Shown here one piece after another: positions 17,988-25,051 of a DNA stretch of 30,783 nucleotides (position 1 is its first letter; each line of letters opens with the position of its first letter). The notes under the pieces are model-generated. The model was not told the origin of the DNA, ran no database searches, and worked only from the letters and a program-made list of their open reading frames with translations. This stretch comes from Synechococcaceae bacterium WBB_10_009 (lineage in GTDB: Bacteria; Cyanobacteriota; Cyanobacteriia; PCC-6307; Cyanobiaceae): the NCBI GenBank assembly GCA_010030955.1, contig RHBP01000004.1, positions 1-30,783 on the forward strand. The letters run 5' to 3'. The position numbers and the translations under genes were made by a program.

Positions 17988-18381
17988 TCTCCTCGAGCCA
18001 GTGCTGCCATGGGTCCATCAGCGCCAGGGCCGCCTCGCGGTGGTCATCGAGCAGGTGCAGCATGCGGCGGGGCCGGCCGCGGCTGGGGCAGCGCTGGGAA
18101 TAGCTGCTGATGGCGCCGTCCTGGTCGAGGAAGCTGAGGGCCTGCTGCAGCACGGTTTCCGAGAGGCGCAGCTTGGGGTGGGCCACGGCCAGGCCGTGCA
18201 TCAGGGCGGTGGGGTAGCTGTCCTGGGCAAGCAGGCACTCCAGGATCCAGCACACCGCCAGCTCCAGGCCCAGGTGCTGAATCGGCGGCTGATCAAAGAA
18301 GGCGCGGATCCCCCCCAGGTCCGATGGCAGGGGCATGCGGCGGGCGACTGGCTCGCGACTGGCTGGCTCGCGGTTGGGCAT
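17881..18381 (-). CDS. PadR-like winged-helix protein
   Basis: The 166-residue product contains a PadR-type pattern: LAVCWILECLLAQDSYPTAL as a first helix, SETVLQQALSFLDQDGAIS as a recognition helix and wing, then RGRPRRMLHL as the wing strand. REAALALMDPWQHWLEENEHE gives a C-terminal helix. This suggests a small transcriptional regulator, possibly a dimer; the ligand and targets are unknown. Residues after ENEHE run through the start of the CCB2/4-like gene and look like low-complexity read-through (GCHATGPGFHPVAHAAAGH). One frame over, a TGA lies exactly at the next gene's ATG (ATGA). The overlap of 107 nt is unusual in this compact genome. The ATG at 18336 is an alternative start. Confidence 0.62.
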   Translation of the reverse strand: MPNREPASREPVARRMPLPSDLGGIRAFFDQPPIQHLGLELAVCWILECLLAQDSYPTALMHGLAVAHPKLRLSETVLQQALSFLDQDGAISSYSQRCPSRGRPRRMLHLLDDHREAALALMDPWQHWLEENEHELRSGCHATGPGFHPVAHAAAGHRSGVLPAGC

Positions 18382-18512
18382 GGCGGGAGCGGGGTCTACC
18401 CATCTGGTAGCTCCGTCTCAGCCTGAGTGGCAACCGCGAATGGCGATAGCGGCCGTGGCCGGGGCGCCGGCACGGCCATCCGCGACGATGGCCCCATCCC
18501 CGCCCCGCAGCC

Positions 18513-19199
18513 GTGAGCAGCTTCAGCACCAGCGTTGGCCCCGCAAGCGCTCCGGCGGCGGGCTCCAGCCCGGCCCGCTTCGCCGTGCTCGACCACGACC
18601 TCAATGCCGAATGGCATGGCCTGCTGGCCGGCGCCAGCGCCCTGGCGGTGGACACCGAAGCCATGGGGCTGGTGCACGGCCGCGACCGCCTCTGCCTGGT
18701 GCAGATCAGCGACGCCCACGACAACGTCTGCTGCATCCGCATCCACCGCGGCCAGACGGAGGCACCGCTGCTGCGGCAGCTGATGGAGGCCCCCACCATT
18801 GAAAAGGTGTTCCACTTCGCCCGCTTCGATGTGGCCGCCCTGGGGGAGGGGCTGGGCATCGCCGTGGCGCCGCTGTTCTGCACCAAGGTGGCCAGCCGCC
18901 TGGCACGCACCTACACCAACCGCCATGGCCTCAAGGAGCTGGTGCAGGAGCTCTGCGGCGTGGAGCTCGACAAGGGCGCCCAAAGCAGCGACTGGGGCCG
19001 CGTGGAGGAGCTCAGCGAGGCCCAGCTGGCCTATGCCGCCAACGACGTGCGCTACCTGCTGCCGGCCCGCGACCGGCTGGTGCAAATGCTGCTGCGGGAG
19101 GAGCGGCTGGCGCTGGCCCAGCGCAGCTTCGCTTGCATCCCCGTGATCGCCGAACTCGACCGCGGCCGCTTCGGCGCGGTGTTCGAGCACCGCTCCTGA
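18513..19199 (+). CDS. rnd: Ribonuclease D-like 3'-5' exonuclease (DEDDy)
   Basis: This is a 228-residue DnaQ-like 3'-5' exonuclease of the RNase D type, likely acting on RNA 3' ends. The Exo I motif is AVDTEAMGL (D47, E49), Exo II is KVFHFARFDVAAL, and Exo III is YAANDVRYLL with the DEDDy tyrosine. The full E. coli RNase D has HRDC domains after the nuclease; they are absent here, as in most cyanobacterial homologues. The start is a GTG at 18513. The gene is divergent from the PadR-like gene over 131 bp with no clear promoter, and convergent with the 85-aa gene 13 bp downstream. Confidence 0.88.
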   Translation: MSSFSTSVGPASAPAAGSSPARFAVLDHDLNAEWHGLLAGASALAVDTEAMGLVHGRDRLCLVQISDAHDNVCCIRIHRGQTEAPLLRQLMEAPTIEKVFHFARFDVAALGEGLGIAVAPLFCTKVASRLARTYTNRHGLKELVQELCGVELDKGAQSSDWGRVEELSEAQLAYAANDVRYLLPARDRLVQMLLREERLALAQRSFACIPVIAELDRGRFGAVFEHRS

Positions 19200-19212
19200 G
19201 CGCCGTCGCCGC

Positions 19213-19470
19213 TCAGTCGTCGCCGATGTAGTTGGCCTCCTCCTGCACCGCCTCCAGCAGCACATCCAGCAGCTGACGCGACTGCTCCCCCACCCCCTGG
19301 GCCTCGAGCATCATCCGCTGGGCGATCAGCAGCTTGCCGGGGTTGTCGCGCACACCCTCTTTGGCGGCCACCAGGTCCACCTTGCGGCGGGCGGCGGCAA
19401 GGCTGATGCTCAAGCTGCTGGCGAGCCGGCCGCAGGCCGTGGCGAAGTCCTTGTCTTGGGGGGCGGCCAT
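19213..19470 (-). CDS. Small helical protein of unknown function
   Basis: The 85-residue product from the ATG at 19470 is not recognised. It looks mostly alpha-helical: CGRLASSLSISLAAARRKVD, then LIAQRMMLEAQGVGEQSRQL, ending in an acidic tail QEEANYIGDD. There is no signal peptide, membrane helix or cysteine pair. The sequence reads like a real protein and not a shadow frame, and it starts 28 nt after the lipid-A-disaccharide-synthase-related gene on the same strand. I infer co-transcription with that gene. It is probably conserved in picocyanobacteria, but I cannot name a family. Confidence 0.65.
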   Translation of the reverse strand: MAAPQDKDFATACGRLASSLSISLAAARRKVDLVAAKEGVRDNPGKLLIAQRMMLEAQGVGEQSRQLLDVLLEAVQEEANYIGDD

Positions 19471-19498
19471 GGGGCGCGGCGGTGCGGGCAGACCGCCA

Positions 19499-20737
19499 TC
19501 ATCCCGCCCGGCCCAGCAACCGCTCCGCCACCAGATCCGCCAAGGCCCCACTGCCGCCGGGCGGCCCCATGCGGCGGCGGCCGATGGCCCCCAGCTGCTG
19601 CCGCAGGGAGCCATCGGCCAGCAGCAACTCCAGCCGATCCCGCAGCTGTTGGGGGCTGCGGCACACCGCCACGGCGCCCCCCAGCAGCCGGCTCTGGCGC
19701 TCGGCAAAACCCCGTTTGAACTGGGGGCCTGGCCCCGGCAGCGACAGCGCCGGGATCCCCAGGCCCACCAACTGCTCGGTGGCGGTGCCCGCCGCCGCCA
19801 GCCCCAGCTCAGCCCAGGCGGCCCAGGCGGCAAAACGGCCGGGCCCCACCAACAGCTGCAGGGGGCCGCGCCGCCAGCCGGCGGCGGCGCCGCTGCCCGC
19901 CGGGATCGGATCGGGGGCAAACCCCAGCCCCAGCAGCAGCGGCTCCCACTCCGCCGCCGCCGGGCGCGAGCCGCAGGGGGCGAGCAGCAGCACCGGCTGC
20001 GAAGGCGTCCAGCCCTGCAGGGCCGCCAGCAGCCGCCGCAGGTTGCCCAGGGCCTCGGGCATGCGGCTGCCCGCCAGCAGCAGCACGCGCAGACGTCCGC
20101 TCAGGGCTGCCGGCAGGGGCGCCGCATCCAGCCCGTCCATCATCGGGTTGCCGGGGGCCAGGGCCGCCACCCCATGGCGCCGCAGGCCGCGGGCCGTGAG
20201 CCGATCGCGCAGGGCCACCAACCGGCAGCGGCGCCGGGCCAACAGGGCCCACTCCCACGGGTCCCATTCACTGCCTTTGCAGCGGTGGTAGAGGGCCGCC
20301 AGCCCGGCCGATCCCGGCCCACTGGCCCAGGTGTAGTCACTTTTTGGGGTGCCGATGAAGCCATAGGGCGCACCGCTGGCCCAGGCCAGCAGCAGCGGCA
20401 GCAGATCCCCCACCGCCAGCACGGGATCCCCCGCGCGGCCCCAGCGGCGCACCAGGCGCCACTGCCGCCAGCTGAGCCCCAGCACCCCGGCGCCCAGGTC
20501 GGCCAGCAGACCCCGCAGGCTCTGGTTGCTGAAGCCACCACTGGGGAGGCTGCGGCGGGGGCCGATGCGCCTCAGGGCGCCAGCCTGCTCCATCGGGCCA
20601 TAGGCACTGCCCTCCCCCACCAGCGGCAGCACGGCGATCTCCAGCTGCGGATGGTGCTGCAGCAGGCTCTGCACCACCCGCAGAGCGATCAGGTCCTCCC
20701 CGTGGCCGTTGCTCAGCACCAGCAGCCGGCCGGCCAT
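19499..20737 (-). CDS. Lipid-A-disaccharide synthase-related protein
   Basis: The 412-residue protein belongs to the LpxB-related group found in cyanobacteria (TIGR03492-type). It has a GT-B-like layout: an N-terminal LLVLSNGHGEDLIALRVVQ nucleotide-fold start, GDLLPLLLAW and FIGTPKSDYTW in the middle, and RVLLLAGSR opening the C-terminal half. GTATEQLVGLGIPALSLPGPG is the donor-binding block typical of such transferases. The reaction is not established for this group; true LpxB joins two acylated glucosamines, and this protein should not be assumed to do so. The start is the ATG at 20737, 43 bp from the divergent tRNA-Cys. The 85-aa gene follows by 28 nt. Confidence 0.82.
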   Translation of the reverse strand: MAGRLLVLSNGHGEDLIALRVVQSLLQHHPQLEIAVLPLVGEGSAYGPMEQAGALRRIGPRRSLPSGGFSNQSLRGLLADLGAGVLGLSWRQWRLVRRWGRAGDPVLAVGDLLPLLLAWASGAPYGFIGTPKSDYTWASGPGSAGLAALYHRCKGSEWDPWEWALLARRRCRLVALRDRLTARGLRRHGVAALAPGNPMMDGLDAAPLPAALSGRLRVLLLAGSRMPEALGNLRRLLAALQGWTPSQPVLLLAPCGSRPAAAEWEPLLLGLGFAPDPIPAGSGAAAGWRRGPLQLLVGPGRFAAWAAWAELGLAAAGTATEQLVGLGIPALSLPGPGPQFKRGFAERQSRLLGGAVAVCRSPQQLRDRLELLLADGSLRQQLGAIGRRRMGPPGGSGALADLVAERLLGRAG

Positions 20738-20779
20738 CCCTTCACTGATACGATCCGCCCTGGGAGTTTGCTCCCGGTC

Positions 20780-20850
20780 GGCGGCATGGCCAAGTGGTAA
20801 GGCAGAGGATTGCAAATCCTTTACCCCCAGTTCGAATCTGGGTGCCGCCT
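20780..20850 (+). tRNA. tRNA-Cys (anticodon GCA)
   Basis: The 71-nt cloverleaf has acceptor GGCGGCA paired with TGCCGCC and discriminator T, as expected for tRNA-Cys. The anticodon stem GAGGA/TCCTT frames loop TTGCAAA, giving GCA. The T-arm CCCAG/CTGGG holds TTCGAAT. CCA is not encoded. A 5-bp hairpin (GGGAG-TTTG-CTCCC, 20762-20775) lies immediately upstream. Confidence 0.96.
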
Positions 20851-20876
20851 CTTTCGCTCCTGCCTGCGCAGTCCGC

Positions 20877-21371
20877 CTAGAGGCTGAGGACCACGGTCCA
20901 GCGCCGGAAGAGCTCGGTGCTGGCCTCGCAGCGGATGGCCGCGGAGTCGATGCGGCACTGGCCTTGCACGGCCGTGATGCGCGGCACCCCCTGGGCCAGG
21001 CCTCGGCCATCGAACTGGGTTTCGCTGATGCTGGCCAGCTGCAGCTGCAGCGGCCCCTGGGGCTCACACACCCCCTGGCGGCAGCGCATCGGCGGGCTGC
21101 CCTCCTGCAGCTGGCCCGCCAGGGTGAGCTGCTGCAGCCCTCCCTTCAGGGCGCCGGGGGCCAGCAGGCTGAGACGCATCACCAGGGGGCTGCGCTGGTC
21201 CAGCTGCATGCTGCGGCAGCTGGCTTTGCCCCCCAGCGGGAACACCACCTGACAGCTGCGGGGTTGCTGCTGCCAACGGCCAAAGCTCTCGCCCAGCCCC
21301 TGGGCGCGCAGCTCGGTGGGAGCCGCCGCCGCGGCCGCCAACAGCAGAGCCATCGCCAGGGGGCGGCCCAT
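20877..21371 (-). CDS. Small secreted protein of unknown function
   Basis: From the ATG at 21371 the protein has 164 residues. MGRPLAMALLLAAAAAAPTE followed by LRAQG is a good Sec signal peptide with cleavage near residue 24. The mature part has six cysteines, including CQVVF, CRSMQ, the pair in CRQGVCEP, and CRID and C in AIRCEAS. This suggests disulfides in the periplasm. Beta-rich segments such as LQLQLASISETQF are visible. I do not recognise a family. A small Cys-rich gene ends 4 bp before this start on the same strand, so the two may be co-transcribed. tRNA-Cys lies beyond its 3' end on the other strand. Confidence 0.7.
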   Translation of the reverse strand: MGRPLAMALLLAAAAAAPTELRAQGLGESFGRWQQQPRSCQVVFPLGGKASCRSMQLDQRSPLVMRLSLLAPGALKGGLQQLTLAGQLQEGSPPMRCRQGVCEPQGPLQLQLASISETQFDGRGLAQGVPRITAVQGQCRIDSAAIRCEASTELFRRWTVVLSL

Positions 21372-21375
21372 TGGT

Positions 21376-21579
21376 TTAGTAGCCCGAATCGGCCACGCAC
21401 ATGCCGATGCACACCAGGCCATTGCTGGCGGTGCGGCCGCAGTGGCCGCAGAGCACCGGGTCAGCCGCCGCCTCAGCGGGCTTGGGGGTGGCCGCAGGGG
21501 GCACCGCTGCAGGCCGATCAGCGCTGGCGGAGCAAGGCTGAGAATTCACCGCTGTGGTGAGCCGAATGGCAACGATCAT
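21376..21579 (-). CDS. Tiny protein with C-terminal zinc-ribbon-like Cys motif
   Basis: The C-terminal 28 residues contain CGHCGRTASNGLVCIGMC then VADSGY. Four cysteines spaced CxxC...CxxxC look like a small metal site. The part before it is Ala/Pro-rich and probably disordered. I have the impression that picocyanobacterial genomes encode similar short proteins ending in CVADSxY, but I cannot name one. Two starts are possible: ATG at 21579 (67 aa), which overlaps the opposing reductase start by 14 bp, or GTG at 21549 (57 aa), which does not. The stop lies 4 bp before the next secreted-protein gene. The coding call rests on the Cys-rich tail. Confidence 0.58.
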   Translation of the reverse strand: MIVAIRLTTAVNSQPCSASADRPAAVPPAATPKPAEAAADPVLCGHCGRTASNGLVCIGMCVADSGY

Positions 21580-22558
21580 GGCAAGCCCCGGCGACCAACC
21601 CGGCATCGGCGTGGGCACCTGGGCCTGGGGCAACCAATTCCTCTGGGGCTATGCGCCGCAGCGCGACGACCAGCGCCTGGCGGCCACCTTTGCCCGCTGC
21701 CTGGAGCGGGATCTGCTGTTCTTCGACACGGCCGACTCCTACGGCACCGGCCGCCTCAACGGCCGCAGCGAAACCCTGCTGGGCCAGTTCGCCGCCGCGG
21801 CCAGCCCGCCGCAGCAGCAGCGCCTCTGCATCGCCACCAAGCTGGCCCCCTTCCCGTGGCGGCTGGGTCGCCAGGGGTACCGGCGCGCCTTCGCCGCCTC
21901 CCGGGCACGGCTGCAGGGGCGGCTGCAGCGGGTGCAGCTGCACTGGAGCACCGCCCGCTACGCCCCCTGGCAGGAGGGCCCGCTGCTGGATGGCCTGGCG
22001 GATCTGGTGCGCGAGGGGGCCGTGGCCAGCCTGGGGGTGTCCAACATGGGGCCGCAGCGGCTGCGGCAGGTGCACCGGCGCCTGGCCGACCAGGGGGTGG
22101 CGATCTCCAGCCTGCAGGTGCAGCTGTCGCTGTTGGCGCCGCAGCCGATCGAAGCCGGCGGGGTGGCGGCCGTCTGCCGGGAGCTGGGGATCGAGCTGAT
22201 CGCCTACAGCCCCCTGGCCCTGGGGCTGCTCAGCCGCGACGACCTCCACCCCGCCCAGGCCCCCAGCGGGCCCAGGGGGGCCCTGTTTCGCCGCCTGGGG
22301 CCGCGCATCGCTGAGCTGCGGCAGGCCATGGCGGCCATCGGCCAGGGGCGCCCGGGGGGCCGTGCGGCGGTGGCCCTCAATTGGTGCCGGGCCCACGGGG
22401 CCATGCCGATCCCGGGGCTGCGCAGCCCCGAGCAGGTGGATCAAACCGCCGCTGCCCTGGGCTGGCAGCTGAGCGAGGCGGAGCGGCAGGAGCTCGATCA
22501 GCTGGCGCTGGCCACCGGGGCGGCGCGGATGCCCGCCAACCCCTTCCAGAGCGACTAA
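21566..22558 (+). CDS. Aldo/keto reductase family oxidoreductase
   Basis: The 330-residue protein is an NADPH-type aldo/keto reductase with a TIM barrel. The catalytic tetrad is visible: D54 and Y59 in FFDTADSYGTG, K92 in IATKLAP and H126 in VQLHWS. SLGVSNMGPQRL, LIAYSPLALGLL and AMPIPGLRSPEQV match the barrel and cofactor-binding C-terminal strands. The substrate is unknown; the class includes pyridoxal reductases and plant-type chloroplast reductases. The ATG at 21566 is chosen; a GTG at 21554 and an ATG at 21578 are also in frame. The protein ends 19 bp before the convergent 241-aa gene. Confidence 0.9.
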   Translation: MATIMASPGDQPGIGVGTWAWGNQFLWGYAPQRDDQRLAATFARCLERDLLFFDTADSYGTGRLNGRSETLLGQFAAAASPPQQQRLCIATKLAPFPWRLGRQGYRRAFAASRARLQGRLQRVQLHWSTARYAPWQEGPLLDGLADLVREGAVASLGVSNMGPQRLRQVHRRLADQGVAISSLQVQLSLLAPQPIEAGGVAAVCRELGIELIAYSPLALGLLSRDDLHPAQAPSGPRGALFRRLGPRIAELRQAMAAIGQGRPGGRAAVALNWCRAHGAMPIPGLRSPEQVDQTAAALGWQLSEAERQELDQLALATGAARMPANPFQSD

Positions 22559-22577
22559 CGGCCCGAAGGCCGCCGGA

Positions 22578-23303
22578 TCAGCCCGCTTGATCCAGGGGCT
22601 CCTCCGCCATGGCCGGGGAGGGGTCGGGGGTGAGCACCACCGGCAGGCGCTGGGGCAGGGCCTCCACGGGGTGGCGCACCAGGGTCACCACCCGGGGGCG
22701 CGGCGGTTCGGCGGCTGAGCCCTCAGCGGCGCTGTCGTCGTCCGCAGGGGTGTCGTCGCAGGCGGCCAATGCCTCCTGCAGCAGCGAATCAAAGGTGGAG
22801 CCCGGCAGGCGATGGCGGGCCAGCTCCAGGAAGGTGCGGGCCAACGATTCACTGGCCGCCGCCTTGAGGGCGGGGTTGGTGCGGCGCTGCTCCTGCTCCT
22901 CCTCCACCGCCCGGATGAAGCGCTCGGTGACATCCCGCTTGGTGGCGGCACGGATGCGGGTTTCCTGCTCCTGGGGGCTGAGCTGCAGGGGTTGCTCAAG
23001 CTGCTCCAGGCGCCGCATCAGGCTGTCGAGCACCTCCCGCGCCTCCGCCCCCACATGGGCCAACTGGCCATCGGAGAGGCGCGGCAGATCAGCCACAAAC
23101 ACCTTGCCGTGGTCGCGCAGGGTGAGGAAGGTGGGCCGCACATTGCTGCGGCTGGGGTAGGCCTCCCGGGGGCGCAACGGCCGGTTGGGGGGCACGGGGC
23201 CGGCGGAGCTGCGGCGGCGGGTGATGCGGCTGGAGCGCGTCAGTGCGGCGGCAGGGGAAGGCGAACCGCCAGCCAGCGGGGTGGGGGAGCCGTTAAAGGC
23301 CAT
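22578..23303 (-). CDS. Conserved-looking hypothetical protein, disordered ends
   Basis: The 241-residue product starts at the ATG at 23303 and is not recognised. The first 65 residues are Ser/Pro/Arg-rich and look disordered. A folded core follows: LRDHGKVFVADLPRLSDGQL leads into long helices with heptad-like Leu/Glu spacing (LDSLMRRLEQLEQPLQL, ERFIRAVEEEQEQRR, LARTFLELARHRL). The C-terminal 70 residues are acidic then Pro-rich. There is no signal peptide or membrane segment. Basic N-terminus and helical core would suit a scaffold or nucleic-acid-associated protein, but this is speculation. It is 19 bp from the convergent reductase and about 300 bp downstream of purM. Confidence 0.62.
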   Translation of the reverse strand: MAFNGSPTPLAGGSPSPAAALTRSSRITRRRSSAGPVPPNRPLRPREAYPSRSNVRPTFLTLRDHGKVFVADLPRLSDGQLAHVGAEAREVLDSLMRRLEQLEQPLQLSPQEQETRIRAATKRDVTERFIRAVEEEQEQRRTNPALKAAASESLARTFLELARHRLPGSTFDSLLQEALAACDDTPADDDSAAEGSAAEPPRPRVVTLVRHPVEALPQRLPVVLTPDPSPAMAEEPLDQAG

Positions 23304-23604
23304 GGCTATGGAAATAAAGAAGGGATATGAAACGAACAAGGGAACGGCTGTTGCACCCCAAATGGGGGATCAGCACTGGGGTTCCCTTGGGCGAGGTCTA
23401 GGGCGAAGTCAGGGATGTGACGTCAACGACGACGGACGGGGGCAGGCCCCGCCGTGCGACCAAGCTGCGACCAAGCGGTGCAGCAGCTCACCGAGGCGAG
23501 TGCTCCACGATGCACGCACCCTAGGGAGGATTCTTGAAAAGAACCATCCGGGCGCACAGGCTGATGCAATTCTCCGCCGCCGAGGGGCGGTGCTGGGGAG
23601 GCGC
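23304..23604. other. Structured intergenic region between purM and the 241-aa gene
   Basis: No ORF here resembles a protein. An 8-bp stem AAGGGAAC (23338-23345) pairs with GTTCCCTT (23381-23388) and encloses a second hairpin, CCCC-AAAT-GGGG (23356-23367). CGGGG/CCCCG pairs 23437-23441 with 23447-23451. A 13-bp dyad, TTCTT-gaa-AAGAA, lies at 23531-23543, and CCGCC/GGCGG pairs at 23577-23590. A perfect 11-bp tandem repeat is listed separately. There is no T-tract, so none is a plain terminator. It could hold a small RNA or a structured 5' leader of the minus-strand 241-aa gene. Confidence 0.5.
23455..23476. repeat. Perfect 11-bp tandem duplication
   Basis: TGCGACCAAGC occurs twice back to back (23455-23465 and 23466-23476) in the noncoding stretch between purM and the 241-aa gene. 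It may be a replication-slippage product or a pair of protein-binding sites; nothing in the sequence decides between these. Confidence 0.8.
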
Positions 23605-24642
23605 TCAGATCGGCAAACCGGCCAGCGGCTGATCCATCGGGGCCGCCCCCGGGCGCACCTCACCCAGGCGCCAGGCCCGGTGGCCCTCCGCCGCACACAC
23701 CGCCAGGGCCGTGTCCACCGAGGCCTCCGGCAGCACCAGGGCGAAACCCACCCCCAGGTTGAAGGTGTTCCAGAGGTCGGCCTCCGGCACCTCGCCCTTC
23801 TCCTGCAACCAGCGGAACAGCGGCGGACGCTCCCAGCTGCCGGCATCCACCCAGGCATGCACACCATCGGGCAGGGCCCGGGGCAGATTTTCCGGCAGGC
23901 CACCGCCGGTGATGTGGGCCATGCCATGCAGCTCCAGCGGCGCCGCCAGCAGTGCCGCCACCAGGGAGGGGTAAAGCACGGTGGGCTCCAGCAGGGCATC
24001 GAGCACCGCCGGCCCACCTGGGGTGAGCGGCCGATCCGCTGCCGCCTCCGGCAGGTCCAGGATGCGGCGCACCAGGCTGAAGCCGTTGCTGTGCACGCCA
24101 CTGCTGGCCACCGCCAGGATCTGGTCGCCGGCCTGCACGCGGCCGCCGTCGATCAGATCGTCCTCCTCCACCACGGCCACACAGAAGCCGGCCAGGTCGT
24201 AGCGGCCGGCGCCGTAGAAGCCGGGCATTTCGGCGGTTTCGCCGCCCAACAGGGCGCAGCCGCTGCGCCGGCAGCCATCGGCGATGCCCTCCACCACGGC
24301 CGCCATGGCCTCAGGCGCCAATTTGCCGGTGGCGATGTAATCGAGAAAAAACAACGGTTGGGCGCCGCTGGTGATCACGTCGTTGACGCACATGGCCACC
24401 AGATCCAGCCCCACGCCGTGGTGGCGGCCATGGGCCTGGGCCAGCTCGAGCTTGGTGCCCACCCCATCGGTGCCGGACACCAGCAGCGGCTTGCGCAGCC
24501 CCGCTGGCAGGCGGCAGAGCCCCCCGAACCCCCCCAGCCCGCCGAGCACCTCAGGGCGCCGCGTCGAGTCGACGCTGGCGCGAATGCGGTCCACAAAGGC
24601 GCGGCCGGCCACCACGTCGACGCCGGCTGTGCGGTAATCCAT
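23605..24642 (-). CDS. purM: Phosphoribosylformylglycinamidine cyclo-ligase (AIR synthetase)
   Basis: PurM closes the imidazole ring of FGAM with ATP to give AIR in purine synthesis. The 345-residue protein has the family's glycine-rich and metal-binding blocks: MDYRTAGVDVVAG at the start, SGTDGVGTKLELA, DLVAMCVNDVITSGAQPLFF, GGETAEMPGFY, SSGVHSNGFSLVR, MAHITGGGLPENLPR and WNTFNLGVGF. The ATG at 24642 fits the conserved N-terminus MDYRxAGVD. It is divergent from rlpA across an AT-richer 409-bp gap, so each gene should have its own promoter. Confidence 0.98.
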   Translation of the reverse strand: MDYRTAGVDVVAGRAFVDRIRASVDSTRRPEVLGGLGGFGGLCRLPAGLRKPLLVSGTDGVGTKLELAQAHGRHHGVGLDLVAMCVNDVITSGAQPLFFLDYIATGKLAPEAMAAVVEGIADGCRRSGCALLGGETAEMPGFYGAGRYDLAGFCVAVVEEDDLIDGGRVQAGDQILAVASSGVHSNGFSLVRRILDLPEAAADRPLTPGGPAVLDALLEPTVLYPSLVAALLAAPLELHGMAHITGGGLPENLPRALPDGVHAWVDAGSWERPPLFRWLQEKGEVPEADLWNTFNLGVGFALVLPEASVDTALAVCAAEGHRAWRLGEVRPGAAPMDQPLAGLPI

Positions 24643-24845
24643 GCCCGGAAGGCAACCATCTGCCTCGATCCTGCCCCGGCGTGGCCCCGTGGGCCCGCCC
24701 GAACGGCCCCAGACGATGGACGAAATCAAGATCGGCACATTTTCCGATCAGCGGAGCTTATTAAGCTGATCACGACTGCTGATCGCGTGTGGGGTTGCTC
24801 GGCCGGCGAGATCCCAGCAAGGGCCAATGATCCGCAAATGTGATC

Positions 24846-24864
24846 GCGAATGCTGATCATTCGC
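24846..24864. promoter_or_regulatory. Perfect inverted repeat, putative operator
   Basis: GCGAATG (24846-24852) pairs with CATTCGC (24858-24864) across a 5-bp spacer. Symmetric 7-bp arms with a short spacer in a divergent promoter region are typical of a dimeric regulator site. It lies about 200 bp from either start codon. It does not match the NtcA (GTA-N8-TAC) consensus. No regulator is suggested by the neighbours. Confidence 0.4.
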
Positions 24865-24933
24865 CCCACGTCAGTTTGTGATCAAATCTCCACACGGCTT
24901 CCACTACGTTTGCGGCGTCGTTAATTCCCGTTA

Positions 24934-25019
24934 GGAACTCCGTCAGCAGTTCCCATCAACAACTTCCATCCAAGTGTTGATTGGTTCCTCTGCAGGCGGG
25001 TCACGTCTTTCCCAGTGAC
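24934..25019 (+). promoter_or_regulatory. Putative structured 5' leader of rlpA, three hairpins
   Basis: Three hairpins occur in a row: GGAACT/AGTTCC (24934-24939 with 24948-24953), ATCAACA/TGTTGAT (24955-24961 with 24975-24981) and GTCAC/GTGAC (25000-25004 with 25015-25019). They end 32 bp before the rlpA ATG. The first loop contains CCGTCAGC, which resembles part of the ydaO/yuaA c-di-AMP riboswitch core. Wall-hydrolase genes are known targets of that riboswitch, but the other conserved blocks are not evident. Treat as a candidate only. Confidence 0.35.
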
Positions 25020-25051
25020 GGCTGCGTTCATCGCGGCGAGTTCCGTCTGTT

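Larger units (their letters stand above)
24643..25051. other. Dyad-rich intergenic region between purM and rlpA
   Basis: This 409-bp gap is visibly richer in A and T than its flanks and has no convincing ORF. The purM-proximal part holds nine GATC sites in 154 bp (24730-24883), three of them within TGATCA. It also holds a dyad AGCTT-att-AAGCT (24755-24767) and a perfect 19-bp dyad at 24846-24864. The rlpA-proximal part (24934-25019) can form three successive hairpins. A weak promoter-like pair, TTGCGG and TAGGAA separated by 16 nt, lies at about 24910-24937 on the plus strand. The region must carry both divergent promoters. Confidence 0.6.

Noticed and set aside
24876..24901. Possible DnaA-box or origin-like sequence near GTGATCAAATCTCCACAC
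   Set aside because: No good match to the TTTTCCACA consensus and no cluster. recF in the window is not next to dnaA or dnaN, so an origin is not supported.
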